Virus record (IMG/VR): IMGVR_UViG_3300020406_000313
Span: 1 to 25,950 of that record
DNA length: 25,950 nucleotides
Source: a virus
Reading direction: 5' to 3' (one strand)
A program made the translations under genes and the position numbers. The notes below the pieces were generated by a model. The model was not told the DNA's origin. It saw nothing but the letters and a program-made list of their open reading frames with translations, and made no database searches. Positions 6,867 through 15,649 of this stretch are shown piece after piece; within the stretch, counting starts at the first letter, position 1; each line of letters opens with the position of its first letter.

Positions 6867-7671
6867 GTAATATCTCGTATGCTAATCCTGATGCAATTTC
6901 ATCCTGTGTAAACTGACTGTATGCAAGGTTATTAAACCATTGTTGTGTGTCTATACGTTTTGGATTTTCGATTTCGTCTAATCTCGTACTACTTATATTA
7001 TTAGCAAAACTATCTGGATGACAAATGGTTGGGATGCCCAGTAGTTGTGCTTCTAATGCACATAAACTAATACAGGTTACCACACAATGTGCATCCTGTG
7101 CTTGTTCCGCAAAAGGAATAAGTGCGGCAGCAGGGCCACTAGTGCCTTTACCTCTGGGTTTGTAACGAACTTCAATAGGCCTATCAGTGTTTTTACGCAA
7201 ACCTAGTGTAATCATTTGCACCCACATTTTTACATCCATGCCAGTAATCCATCTTGTCATTGTTTCACTACTTGGACATATTAATATTTTACTGCCAGTG
7301 CTATACTGTTTAGGTTCTACTTGCCATTTACTAAATCTATCACTTGGATAATCCTTAACGTGTTTGTAATGTACACTATTTTTACTAACACGCCAGTAAA
7401 AGTCTTGATCTGGATTCACTGCTTCTTTTAGTCCGTTCCAACGTCCATAATAGGGCATATCCCAGAAGTACCAATCCTTTTTATTTTTTTTAAGAGTATT
7501 AATAGCCTCTTCATTGTTTTCAATAAACCCCCAAAAATGACTAGTGTCAAGGGGTATGTCTTCTTTGCGATAATAGGGAAAACTATTGGGCCAGCCTTTT
7601 AGGAGGCAACGCATTACCCAGTTACATTTACTTTCAACATTTTGAGTATTATAATATAAGTGTGCCGTCAT
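6859..7671 (-). CDS. Capsule-type GT-B glycosyltransferase, paralogue 2
   Basis: This 270-residue protein shares the family signature AHCVVTCISLCALEAQLLG then IPTICHPDSF with the neighbour at 5922-6866. ILICPSSETMTRW matches the start of its C-terminal domain, and VRYKPRGKG is the basic strand. In this copy the serine/asparagine pair of the donor loop is replaced by CIS, so specificity may differ. The N-terminal half is diverged and aromatic-rich. It overlaps the DUF115-like gene upstream by 23 bases and the first paralogue downstream by eight, a tandem pair likely born by duplication. Confidence 0.65.
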   Translation of the reverse strand: MTAHLYYNTQNVESKCNWVMRCLLKGWPNSFPYYRKEDIPLDTSHFWGFIENNEEAINTLKKNKKDWYFWDMPYYGRWNGLKEAVNPDQDFYWRVSKNSVHYKHVKDYPSDRFSKWQVEPKQYSTGSKILICPSSETMTRWITGMDVKMWVQMITLGLRKNTDRPIEVRYKPRGKGTSGPAAALIPFAEQAQDAHCVVTCISLCALEAQLLGIPTICHPDSFANNISSTRLDEIENPKRIDTQQWFNNLAYSQFTQDEIASGLAYEILHA

Positions 7672-8713
7672 TGTTTCTTTGATAGTCTATAAAAGTTCCG
7701 TTATTGTTCCACAGTCTTAAGTTGTCTGTTGGATACTGTTTTGCTAGTTGTTCTAGTGCAAGTGTAACTGTGTTTGCAGTAATAGTTGAATCAACAAATT
7801 TAAGTGCCTGTAAAACTGGTTGCATATCTACTGACTTGCTAGATTCTGAACAACTTATTACAAGTTTATCTGATTTCTGTCTCGCTGTTGCTATAAGTTC
7901 AACATGTTCTGTAATTAGAGGATAAAAGTCTCCGTGTATTACGCCTATAGTTTTTGGTCTTACATATCCAGAAAGAATATTTTCCAATCTATCCGTAGGC
8001 ATTGCAGAGATATGTGGTTGAAGTTCCTGATAATATTTGGATTTATAACCTCTACTTAGATTAACAAGTTCAACACCTTTTGTAGCAAAGGATTCACTTA
8101 ATTTACACATTGCTTGGTTTATGCCCTTGCGTTGTCCCTGTTGTACTTTAGGGCCACTTACTTTATAGTCCCAAGCATTTGCCTCAAAGAAATAAGGATT
8201 ACGAGTGTAATCTAGATCCATGCCCAGTAAATATATTTTCTTATATCCCATAAAGTAACACAGATACGCCATGTCCAGTGTAACACTGCCAGTTTTTCCT
8301 ATTCCTTCCTGCAAGTCGTCCGGAATATATCCGCTTTTTCCGCCTCGTTCATTGTTGCCCTGTAGTTTACGTTTAGAATAAACATAAACTTTGTCCTGAT
8401 GTGGTGCATATTTTTTATATTCACTACTATCCCAGATTAGATCACTGTAAAATTTAGGTATATAATCCAATCCATATGCTTTCATTTCGTCAATATGTTC
8501 TATCCAACTTGAAAGTCCTGTATAGCAAATGCCATTTGCTTTGTATAATAATTGCATCTCCAATGCTTTCCAGGCTTTATTACACAAAAAAACTATTTGA
8601 CCAGACAGCAAATCTAGTGGTTCATCTAATAAACTGGGACTACCGCCTACAATAAATGCTGGCAGTTTTTTCTCTACTTCTAATAGTGTATTCCAGTTAA
8701 GTCTTTCAGGCAT
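7649..8713 (-). CDS. DUF115/MAF-like (sialyltransferase-fold) protein
   Basis: AFIVGGSPSLLD (19-30) is the glycine-rich nucleotide-binding start, VFLCNKAW (41-48) follows, and GSVTLDMAYLCYFMGYKK (142-159) then IYLLGMDLDYT form the conserved core seen in DUF115 proteins, the motility-associated factors that act in flagellin glycosylation, and in the related GT42 sialyltransferases. That suggests handling of a nucleotide-activated nonulosonic-type sugar, but family assignment is by eye. Residues from about 245 form an extra C-terminal domain starting IGVIHGDFY, of unknown role. AGAGGCGG precedes the ATG at 8713 at workable spacing. The downstream GT-B gene overlaps its end. Confidence 0.6.
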   Translation of the reverse strand: MPERLNWNTLLEVEKKLPAFIVGGSPSLLDEPLDLLSGQIVFLCNKAWKALEMQLLYKANGICYTGLSSWIEHIDEMKAYGLDYIPKFYSDLIWDSSEYKKYAPHQDKVYVYSKRKLQGNNERGGKSGYIPDDLQEGIGKTGSVTLDMAYLCYFMGYKKIYLLGMDLDYTRNPYFFEANAWDYKVSGPKVQQGQRKGINQAMCKLSESFATKGVELVNLSRGYKSKYYQELQPHISAMPTDRLENILSGYVRPKTIGVIHGDFYPLITEHVELIATARQKSDKLVISCSESSKSVDMQPVLQALKFVDSTITANTVTLALEQLAKQYPTDNLRLWNNNGTFIDYQRNNDGTLIL

Positions 8714-8729
8714 CTAGCCGCCTCTTGAT

Positions 8730-9227
8730 TTACTTTATAAAATAGTTTACAGTTATTCTTTTTTCAGGTTCCCAGTGTCCATAGTCGTGCCAGGTTACTC
8801 CGGGTATTCCTGAAAATATAAATGCACGATTTGGCTTCCATGCAACCTGTTTGACTAGTTCTTTGTTTTCATTGTAAAGGAATGTTCCGCTGCCATACTG
8901 TGGTGCAATGTAAACAACTGTGCTAACTTTCTTCTTTGCATGTTCATCATGTATGCCAAACATGTATCCGCGTTCAGGATCTGGCACACATCTTGCTATT
9001 TCACAGTAACTACTACCATTAGGTTCATTTTTATTATATGTTAAATGCTGTTTAATAAAATCTATTCCAGTATTGTCTTCAAAATAATTAATAATTTCCT
9101 TATCATAAACACGATTAAGACGTTTATCATTGCTAGACAAATTAAGTATTTTTTCTATTAAGGGATCTGTAAAAAAATTATCTATTACAAGATGTTCAAA
9201 AGGATATGTATATTTTTGTATTTCCAT
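8730..9227 (-). CDS. 2-oxoglutarate/Fe(II) oxygenase-like protein
   Basis: This 165-residue single domain has MFGIHDEHAKKKVSTVVYIA (89-108) followed by GSGTFLY, then WKPNRAFIF and WHDYGHW, then KRITVNYF (156-163). This is the order of the double-stranded beta helix of 2-oxoglutarate oxygenases: first ligand pair, GT strand, distal histidine (H147 or H151), and R157 for the co-substrate. The usual HxD pair reads H93-D-E95, so the acidic ligand is either E95 or shifted. Its ATG overlaps the stop of the radical SAM gene (TAATG). It may hydroxylate a sugar, lipid or protein; the target is unknown. Confidence 0.65.
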   Translation of the reverse strand: MEIQKYTYPFEHLVIDNFFTDPLIEKILNLSSNDKRLNRVYDKEIINYFEDNTGIDFIKQHLTYNKNEPNGSSYCEIARCVPDPERGYMFGIHDEHAKKKVSTVVYIAPQYGSGTFLYNENKELVKQVAWKPNRAFIFSGIPGVTWHDYGHWEPEKRITVNYFIK

Positions 9228-10192
9228 TATCTAAAATCATTCAGGCTAAATTTTGTGCCATTCATATGCATTTCTGATCTTCCACTATTAGTATACACTA
9301 ATGTTTCAGGATCGTCAATTAGAAAGTCACAGTCTTTGCAGAAGTCTGGATAATTACCAGTTCTATGTTGTTCTCGTAATTTTTCATAAAGTTTACCGGT
9401 CATTATTTCTTCCACAGTATTTTCACTAAAATGTCCAAGTACTGCTTCGTCGTCTCTGCCCAGCACTTGACAGCAGGGATGCACTGCACCTGCCTTACCA
9501 TCTGTACCGCCTGCACGAATTACTATATCTGGACTGAAAGGTCTTCCACATGTCTTAATTTTTCCGGAACGTTCATATTCCGGATTATATATTCCGCTCC
9601 AGTTGTGCATTTTCCATATCTCTGTGTGTACTCCTGCACTTTCAACTATTTTCCTATATTCTGAAACTTCATGTTCTATGTTATCATTATCCAAAACAAG
9701 ATGATAAGTTGCAACTTCAGTGCTTGCGCCTGTATCACGTACATATTGTTGCATGCGATGTAGATTGTCCACAACCTTTTCAAAGTTTGTGCTATTCATC
9801 CATTGTAAATATAGATCAGCATTGTATCCTATTATACTAAATCTGTAAAAGTCAAGTCCAGCATCAACACAATCCTCCATAAACTTGCCATGCATTTTGA
9901 ATCCGTTGGAAAATATGTATGCTTTAGCCTTGTATTTTTTAACTATTTCAATATAAAGTGGTAAGTCTGGATTTAGTGTGGCTTCTCCACTGCCTTCAAG
10001 ATTTACAACGTTGAGTCCACCAGCACTAGCACACTGCTTTACTGCTTCTTCAAAAAGATCAAGCGGCATTTTCTTTAGCCAGTTTTTGCCTCTAGCGCCA
10101 GTTTTACCTTCAGATGTAGTTTGTGGACACATTGCACATGTGTAATTACATCCTCCATTTATTTCAATGACTGCTCTATCTATTTCAAACAT
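9227..10192 (-). CDS. Radical SAM/SPASM-type enzyme
   Basis: The N-terminal radical SAM motif CNYTCAMC (C15, C19, C22) binds the SAM-reducing 4Fe-4S cluster, and GSGEATLNPDL (67-77) is the SAM amino-group motif. A C-terminal cysteine set (C215, C240, C241, C285, C288) fits a SPASM/twitch auxiliary cluster domain. The 321-residue length and motif order are standard for SPASM enzymes, which modify peptides or small molecules by radical chemistry. It differs from the other four radical SAM proteins here, whose auxiliary cysteines are N-terminal. It is the only gene of the block with a late-like element (10208-10215) directly upstream. No precursor peptide gene is visible nearby. Confidence 0.8.
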   Translation of the reverse strand: MFEIDRAVIEINGGCNYTCAMCPQTTSEGKTGARGKNWLKKMPLDLFEEAVKQCASAGGLNVVNLEGSGEATLNPDLPLYIEIVKKYKAKAYIFSNGFKMHGKFMEDCVDAGLDFYRFSIIGYNADLYLQWMNSTNFEKVVDNLHRMQQYVRDTGASTEVATYHLVLDNDNIEHEVSEYRKIVESAGVHTEIWKMHNWSGIYNPEYERSGKIKTCGRPFSPDIVIRAGGTDGKAGAVHPCCQVLGRDDEAVLGHFSENTVEEIMTGKLYEKLREQHRTGNYPDFCKDCDFLIDDPETLVYTNSGRSEMHMNGTKFSLNDFR

Positions 10193-10207
10193 AAGTATTC
10201 CCTTCTA

Positions 10208-10215
10208 TATTTATT
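10208..10215 (-). promoter_or_regulatory. T4-late-like promoter element
   Basis: AATAAATA on the minus strand overlaps the stop of the upstream gene and would start transcription about ten bases before the ATG at 10192, with AAGGG between. It matches the element at 2537-2544 exactly, but an eight-base AT-rich word can arise by chance. Confidence 0.3.
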
Positions 10216-10831
10216 GAAGGGTATCTATGTTTCGTTCCAGTTTACATACACTGTCATTGTTTATGAACTGTTCGTCAATGTGTTTATGTAAACACACCCA
10301 CCATGCAACATGTCCACTACTGGGCAATAGAGTTTCGTAAGGATTACGCATGCGATATCTTCTATGCATTATCACATGATCCGCAGCAAATCTTTCAGTT
10401 ACACCAACACGTGGACCCTGTCCACTTCCATAACCTATTACAAAATCATTAAAATGGGCACTTTCCAGATCACGTTGCCAGTTGTGTTCATATAGCACAA
10501 CGTCCGGACGTACTCTAATTATCATATCATAGTGTTCAGGTACCTGTTGCATGCAGTGCCAATGATTATACACTTGATATATTCGTTCGTGAAAACGTTT
10601 TCCGCTATCAAGTTTACGTGTAAACCATATACGAGTAGGATTGTTTGGCGGCAAACATGCTATCCAAGTATTAAATGCCAGTATAAATGTTTCCATACTG
10701 GGTAGTTCGGGTATGGGTGTGTCTGCCCAGGTGTGTTCAAACTGATCATAGGGCAGATATTTGCGTATACTTTCCATACAAAGTTCTGTATTGCCCCTAA
10801 ATTCTCCGCTTATGCAGACTGCGACATCCAT
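10211..10831 (-). CDS. Putative glycosyltransferase-like surface polysaccharide protein
   Basis: The start used is the ATG at 10831 with GAGGAG eight bases upstream; a TTG two codons earlier is too close to that site. It begins MDVAVCISGEFRGNTELCME, and the core YDMIIRVRPDVVLYE (about 103-117) has an RxRPD motif found in a group of phage and bacterial proteins linked to LPS and glycan synthesis. No classical DxD is seen; the RPD aspartate could take that role. The gene overlaps the SGNH gene end by 22 bases. The assignment is tentative and rests on one motif and on context. Confidence 0.5.
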   Translation of the reverse strand: MDVAVCISGEFRGNTELCMESIRKYLPYDQFEHTWADTPIPELPSMETFILAFNTWIACLPPNNPTRIWFTRKLDSGKRFHERIYQVYNHWHCMQQVPEHYDMIIRVRPDVVLYEHNWQRDLESAHFNDFVIGYGSGQGPRVGVTERFAADHVIMHRRYRMRNPYETLLPSSGHVAWWVCLHKHIDEQFINNDSVCKLERNIDTLQ

Positions 10832-11559
10832 GTGCAAAACTCCTCTGCCCAGCGTTTATAGTATATATGATTAGGATGCGTATCGTCCCGTGCAATCTGA
10901 TACTTCTGATCTAGGAGTACTTCGTCATGCATGCCAGTGTCTGGTTTGTAATAGTTCAACATATTAATTTGATCTCGCAATCGTTGTATCTCTGGCTTGT
11001 CAGTTGTTTGTTGCATGTGTCCATGCACACTATTATATAGCCAGTAGCGATTTTCTGGCAAATGATAACTTAGTTTATGAGTCATTGTAAGTTGTATTAA
11101 CAGTATGTTATAAAAACTCCAGTATGCAGTTGTTTCTAATAGATCAACCTTTTCAAAATCACTATCCCATGTTTTTGTAATAAACCAATCCTCAGGTATT
11201 TTAGGACCTTGGTTAAATGCGTTCTGTCTCCATTCGCTGGGATTGTTAAATTTTTTGCGTATTTTATTCTGATTGCGTGGTTCAGTGCGCACTGCCTGTA
11301 GTCTTAAGTTGGGCGGTAATCCTATAAGAAATATATCGTCACGTTCAAACTTATAACTGTGTAGTCTCCGTAGTACACCATCTAAACTTAATCCTGGACT
11401 AGCAATATTAAGTTCTTCAATGCCCATATATTTAGCAACTAGGGTGCCTGGACTTATGTGTTTATCAGCAAATGTTTCATATTCGCTGATAATGTTTCCA
11501 TAACTAAAACTACATCCAACATTAATAAGTCGCACTGGTGTGATCTTTCTGTCGCACAT
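10810..11559 (-). CDS. SGNH/GDSL-type hydrolase-like protein
   Basis: NVGCSFSYGN (13-22) gives the block I nucleophile S17, NIASPGLSLDGVLRRL (51-66) gives the block II-III region with N51, and DDTHPNHIYYKRWAE (225-239) gives the catalytic Asp-His of block V. This order marks the SGNH family, whose members remove or transfer acyl groups on carbohydrates and lipids. The 249-residue length fits a single domain. The start at 11559 overlaps the methyltransferase by 38 bases, the longest overlap of the operon. It may be a glycan O-acetyl esterase or transferase; no signal peptide, so action is cytoplasmic. Confidence 0.65.
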   Translation of the reverse strand: MCDRKITPVRLINVGCSFSYGNIISEYETFADKHISPGTLVAKYMGIEELNIASPGLSLDGVLRRLHSYKFERDDIFLIGLPPNLRLQAVRTEPRNQNKIRKKFNNPSEWRQNAFNQGPKIPEDWFITKTWDSDFEKVDLLETTAYWSFYNILLIQLTMTHKLSYHLPENRYWLYNSVHGHMQQTTDKPEIQRLRDQINMLNYYKPDTGMHDEVLLDQKYQIARDDTHPNHIYYKRWAEEFCTWMSQSA

Positions 11560-12340
11560 CTACATTTGTTTGACTATATTCGCCTTTTAGATCATCCACT
11601 ATATCATTTACATATCTTCCCTGGAACGGAATCTGAAACGGCTTATCTGACGTTTTAGTGTACGCAGTAACAATACTAACATTATGAGCTTTGCCTTCGC
11701 GATTATGAAGGGCATCAAAATGCTTTTCCAGATCACTAATAGGATTGCGAGGCTTCTTTTGTTCATAGTATGTCCAACTTTCCAAGTCCGTAGGGCAATC
11801 CACATACTTGCCCGTGTTCTGTGCTAACCACATGAACTGCCAACGATATCCATTTGCGGCTGCAATATCTCTAAACAGTTGTGGATGAAAACTATAAAAA
11901 CAGTGATTGAACCAGGGTGCGAACGGCAGGACATTTATCATAGTACCGCCTGTTTTACACAAATTGTGCATGTTTTCAAACACTGTGCGCTGATCAAATA
12001 TATGTTCACCAGTGCCGTTGTTTGTGACATAATCAAACTGTTCTGTATAATTATACTTGTCCTTTAATATAAAATTAAGATCCATAGCAATACTACGCAG
12101 TTCAGTGTTAATATCAATAGCAAGATAGTTTACAAATCCTAAATCTTCAAAGTACTGCCATACAAACTCCGTTGGTCTTCTGTGTATTCTTCCGGATATC
12201 TTTTCACATTCACTTAACCACTGTTCGTTGTATCTGAATCTCTGGTTTCCCCATTCAACAACTGTTGCACTGCCCACTGGAAAACAATCACGACGTGCTA
12301 GTTCTGCTGTTGCAAGTTGCATAATATTATTAAAAGCCAT
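11522..12340 (-). CDS. SAM-dependent methyltransferase-like protein
   Basis: This 272-residue protein contains YLAIDINTELRSIAMDLN (about 72-89), a motif II/III region with an acidic SAM-ribose ligand, then FDYVTNNGTGEHIFDQ (about 103-118) and GGTMINVLPF, the motif IV and beta5 region of class I methyltransferases. A classical glycine-rich motif I is not obvious and may be degenerate (VVEWGNQRF). The NGTGEHIFD pattern, with a following FHPQLF, also occurs in phage and bacterial glycan-modifying methyltransferases. It overlaps the radical SAM gene start by 11 bases. Substrate unknown; an inactive SAM-binding protein is possible. Confidence 0.6.
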   Translation of the reverse strand: MAFNNIMQLATAELARRDCFPVGSATVVEWGNQRFRYNEQWLSECEKISGRIHRRPTEFVWQYFEDLGFVNYLAIDINTELRSIAMDLNFILKDKYNYTEQFDYVTNNGTGEHIFDQRTVFENMHNLCKTGGTMINVLPFAPWFNHCFYSFHPQLFRDIAAANGYRWQFMWLAQNTGKYVDCPTDLESWTYYEQKKPRNPISDLEKHFDALHNREGKAHNVSIVTAYTKTSDKPFQIPFQGRYVNDIVDDLKGEYSQTNVDVRQKDHTSATY

Positions 12341-13460
12341 TGATAAGTTCCTCTACTTCTGGAAACGTTTTTGCAAAATTTGTATTTCTATATACGTCAT
12401 GCTTGTCTCTCATTGTTAAAAAACGTTGATAGTGTTCGCTACTGTTGTTTGTTTTCATGTATTTGCCCCAAGTCTTAACATCATCATGCTTGCTTGTATC
12501 TAAATATTTCGCTATACTTGTGCGTACAGGATCTGTATAAACACAGGGTCTCATGTGGCTAGGGTTGTGCGCTCTACCACACCAGGGTTTGGGTAATCCT
12601 ATATCACTACACCATGTAAAAAATTCATCAAGATAATATATGTTGTAAGCACTTACAGTGTGACTAACACTCAATTTAATGTTGTGTATATTTTGCTGTT
12701 CTAAATATCTATCAACGTTTTCTAATAGAACTGTATTCTTTGCTGGATATCTTATGTATTCATATCTGTTACCTACGCCATCTATACTAAGTTGTATATC
12801 TATCTCCTTAAAGTTTTCCCACAAACTCCACCATTTACTGTCAGGATATACCTGTGTGTTTGTTGTATAATGCAGTGCCATATGTTCGCTTTGTCCACTG
12901 TCAACATATCTTTGCAATAGTTCAAGTTGCTTATCTACTTCACTTAGGAAAGGTTCACCGCCCGGTATGTCAAAATGAATTGCGTTTGGCAATGCCCTAT
13001 ATATGTCCTCACTAGTCATATTGTTTATTACTTCGACTGGAGGTTTGTCAATACCATACAAATCTCTGTATTCTTTTCGCCAACGACTACTAGGACCAGG
13101 ATTACAAGTAATGCACTTTAGATTACATGTGTTGCCAAAAGCAATACTTGCTGTTATAAATCCTTGATCTTCTGTGTAATTATCATAGGCTTCTTGCCAA
13201 CGTTCATAGTCTAATAGTCTTTTACTCTTAATGCCACTTTCTTCTTCTGTTTTACATCTTACGCAACCCTCTGGCCATTGGTTGTCTAACATTTGCTGTT
13301 TTATTTTTTGTAAATTTTTACTCTTTACATAGTCATGAATTGTGTTTTTAGTAATATTCATGACTTCGCTATTAGGCACTTCATACTTACAGCAAGGCTG
13401 TATATTACCACGTGGTGCTATATCAATATTTGTCCAGGGTATGAGACATAGGGGTTGCAT
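12330..13460 (-). CDS. Twitch-domain radical SAM enzyme, paralogue A
   Basis: Residues 5-69 hold an N-terminal cysteine set (C5, C23, C24, C66, C69) that fits an auxiliary 4Fe-4S twitch domain placed before the core, as in the N-twitch radical SAM family. The core motif TCNLKCITC (C112, C116, C119) and IPGGEPFLS (166-173) follow. The IDGVGNRYEYIRYP block and the ending RNTNFAKTFPEVEEL recur in the copies at 17363, 20652 and 22308. Its ATG overlaps the stop of the methyltransferase upstream (TAATG). The substrate is unknown; members of this type are commonly found beside surface-glycan genes (from memory). Confidence 0.8.
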   Translation of the reverse strand: MQPLCLIPWTNIDIAPRGNIQPCCKYEVPNSEVMNITKNTIHDYVKSKNLQKIKQQMLDNQWPEGCVRCKTEEESGIKSKRLLDYERWQEAYDNYTEDQGFITASIAFGNTCNLKCITCNPGPSSRWRKEYRDLYGIDKPPVEVINNMTSEDIYRALPNAIHFDIPGGEPFLSEVDKQLELLQRYVDSGQSEHMALHYTTNTQVYPDSKWWSLWENFKEIDIQLSIDGVGNRYEYIRYPAKNTVLLENVDRYLEQQNIHNIKLSVSHTVSAYNIYYLDEFFTWCSDIGLPKPWCGRAHNPSHMRPCVYTDPVRTSIAKYLDTSKHDDVKTWGKYMKTNNSSEHYQRFLTMRDKHDVYRNTNFAKTFPEVEELINGF

Positions 13461-14158
13461 TAGTTGTCGTTATTATATCTTAATAGGTGATAGTATTCTC
13501 TACTGCCACTTGGTCTTGCTTGTCCGTGTTCAATAATTTTAAAATGTTTACTAAATGCTTCCAGCATCCGCTCAGTATGTTCTTGATTGTTAGGACGATT
13601 AGCAAGTTTCTGTGTTTCGTGTATAACTATACCATCTGGCGCCAATAGTTGCCAGTATGCTTTTGCAATCTGGTCTTCACTAAGTCCACCAAAGTCACGT
13701 AATTGTATACTCACCGCCAAACTTAGTAGTACATCAAATCTAGTTGCTGAAATCCTAGTGTAGTCATTAAACGTGCCTCTATACCATTTAACATTATCTG
13801 GTTTTTTGTTGTCCTTAAGATTTACAAATGGTTCAACACCAATACATTTTGCACAGTTTTCCGCTATTTGCCTTGTAATATATCCATCGTTACATCCAAC
13901 ATCAAGTAGTACACAACCCGGAACATCCTGCCCAGTGTCCCAGTACTGTTTCACTACTTCTTTAATTTTCATACGTTCTATTCTATCAGTGGCATCCTTC
14001 CAACCATAGCGTTTTTGATAGTTGTCCCATTCACTAATAATTTTATCTGATGGTTGTTTATATTCCATTTTCTTTCCTAGATGTTCTATATCCACTGACA
14101 GTACATGTGGTCTTTTGTGTTTTTTGTATTTTAGTTTTTGAGCCTCAGATTTAGCCAT
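13460..14158 (-). CDS. SAM-dependent methyltransferase with N-terminal shared motif
   Basis: VLLDVGCNDGYITRQIAENC (about 81-100) is a textbook motif I, CIGVEPF gives motif II, and DVLLSLAVSIQLRD gives motif IV of class I methyltransferases. In front, residues 34-51 (KQPSDKIISEWDNYQKRY) repeat the last part of the kinase-like protein encoded just upstream (221-238), a short helix shared by adjacent proteins. The first 30 residues are strongly basic. The start ATG at 14158 overlaps the kinase gene by eight bases, and the stop overlaps the radical SAM start. Context suggests methylation of a phosphorylated glycan end, as in kinase-methyltransferase capping of O-antigen chains (inference from the WbdD precedent). 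Confidence 0.75.
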   Translation of the reverse strand: MAKSEAQKLKYKKHKRPHVLSVDIEHLGKKMEYKQPSDKIISEWDNYQKRYGWKDATDRIERMKIKEVVKQYWDTGQDVPGCVLLDVGCNDGYITRQIAENCAKCIGVEPFVNLKDNKKPDNVKWYRGTFNDYTRISATRFDVLLSLAVSIQLRDFGGLSEDQIAKAYWQLLAPDGIVIHETQKLANRPNNQEHTERMLEAFSKHFKIIEHGQARPSGSREYYHLLRYNNDN

Positions 14159-14879
14159 TTATCTGATACCTCTGCTTGTAATTTTTCCATTCTTTAATAA
14201 CTTTATCAGGTGGACTAGTGTACAATTCCATACTAGCCCACTGTGTTCTTGGGTTGTTGTGTTTAACACTTTCAAATTTATCTTTATCCACTAGTTTTGC
14301 CATAAGTTCACTTTCATAACTCATAACTGGTTTTTGTAGTGCTAGTACTAAACTTTCTCTAAAATTATCTGGATTATAAAAGCCATATAGATAACTAAGT
14401 CTATCACTTAGTCTATCCTCTGCACGACTGTCCATAGGTACAGCCATTTCAAAATCTATTAAACTTATTACCCCGTCCTTAACGCAGAAATTACTTAGTG
14501 GAAACTTTGTGTGCTCTTTATTTTTCCCAGCAGGATCCATACCTGGGTAGAAGTATTTAACTTTTGCTTCTTCTAACGTGTCTGCTATAGCGTGTACTTG
14601 ATCAATATACTGTGTAAGATCATGTTCTTTCCAGGCTGGAAATAAACTTTCACCACAGTTAGACATAGATAAACTTAGATCAGACTCTTCACAGTCATCC
14701 AGTTGTGGAAAATGATCGTGTCCTTTAAGTCTTTGCAAGCAAGTAGTCTCACGCAACCAGCAGTCAAATATGCTTCCGCGAGCAGGTTTAACAGTTTTTT
14801 TATTTCTTAAACCATAGCATTTTACAACACGGTCTTCAGTTATAAAGCACCAACTTGCTTTACCCATTGTGTATTTCAT
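14151..14879 (-). CDS. Kinase-fold protein, likely sugar/LPS kinase type
   Basis: The start used is the ATG at 14879, which overlaps the TGA of the oxygenase gene (ATGA); a GTG nine codons earlier would lie inside that gene. RVVKCYG (17-23) supplies the ATP lysine K20, WLRETTCLQRL (41-51) the helix-C glutamate E44, LSMSNCGESL (70-79) the hinge, LSNFCVKDGV (128-137) the N130 metal ligand and LIDFEMA (140-146) the DFG-like aspartate D142. The order is that of small kinase-like folds (choline/LPS kinases). The C-terminus (221-238) carries the motif shared with the next protein's N-terminus. With the adjacent methyltransferase it could make a phospho-methyl cap on a glycan. Confidence 0.65.
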   Translation of the reverse strand: MKYTMGKASWCFITEDRVVKCYGLRNKKTVKPARGSIFDCWLRETTCLQRLKGHDHFPQLDDCEESDLSLSMSNCGESLFPAWKEHDLTQYIDQVHAIADTLEEAKVKYFYPGMDPAGKNKEHTKFPLSNFCVKDGVISLIDFEMAVPMDSRAEDRLSDRLSYLYGFYNPDNFRESLVLALQKPVMSYESELMAKLVDKDKFESVKHNNPRTQWASMELYTSPPDKVIKEWKNYKQRYQING

Positions 14880-15649
14880 TTGTTTTTTATTTCTTTTACT
14901 TTCCACATTTTTCCATTGCCGTTGAACTCGCCAATAATGTTTATACTGCGACGCCGCATTGTAGGCTCAATACGTGGTGTAACACCATGCACACTGTCTT
15001 TAACATTTAGAAACATGCAAAAGTTATTTGCTTCATAGGGCACTTCAAAGTGTGGAGTATGTAAACTGTCATCCACTTGACGTCCTAAACTTTTGTTTAC
15101 TTCTGTAATTTGGCCATGCACTCTATGGACTGTAAAGTTTCCGCCCTGTGCGCGATCTCCTGGCTGACGCATGTACAATAATCCGGCATAGATTTCAATA
15201 GGATTGTCCACATGTGGTGTACGACTTGTGCCTGTCTGATCTACAGGTTCGTGTACTACAAACTGGCAGTCTGCTACATACTGGCCTGTATTATCAACAT
15301 CACGTGGCGTAACACTTCCAGTGCTTAGATTATGCAAAAAGTCTGCACCATATGCAGTTTCGATACTTGGTGCAAACAGTTCTACACAACTTCTAAAGTA
15401 TTCAGGACTTGTATGATACTCAAAAAAGTCTTGCCAGATAGCAGGAGGTGCTTCCTGCGCACACTCCTTCATTTTGTAACGATAGCAAATACCTCCATCA
15501 TGTGGATCTGTACTGGTAACCAGTTCCATAGGAAATGTCTCACATAGTTCCTTATAACGTGCTGTAGGTAGTGCACCTTTAACACAAACATACGGATACG
15601 GATCAGTATGCACTTCTTTAACATTTTGTATACAACTTAGATCACTCAT
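14876..15649 (-). CDS. 2-oxoglutarate/Fe(II) oxygenase
   Basis: RTPHVDNP (143-150) gives the HxD pair H146 and D148, SVHGVTPR (219-226) the distal ligand H221, and RRRSINIIGEF (232-242) the arginine for 2-oxoglutarate. QGGNFTVHR between them is the usual GGxF strand. All three iron ligands are intact, unlike the variant set in the smaller oxygenase at 8730-9227. The length of 257 residues is typical for the phage and bacterial family with an N-terminal helical part. AAGGG lies eight bases before the ATG at 15649. A likely role is hydroxylation of a sugar or lipid in the glycan pathway; the substrate is not known. Confidence 0.75.
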   Translation of the reverse strand: MSDLSCIQNVKEVHTDPYPYVCVKGALPTARYKELCETFPMELVTSTDPHDGGICYRYKMKECAQEAPPAIWQDFFEYHTSPEYFRSCVELFAPSIETAYGADFLHNLSTGSVTPRDVDNTGQYVADCQFVVHEPVDQTGTSRTPHVDNPIEIYAGLLYMRQPGDRAQGGNFTVHRVHGQITEVNKSLGRQVDDSLHTPHFEVPYEANNFCMFLNVKDSVHGVTPRIEPTMRRRSINIIGEFNGNGKMWKVKEIKNK

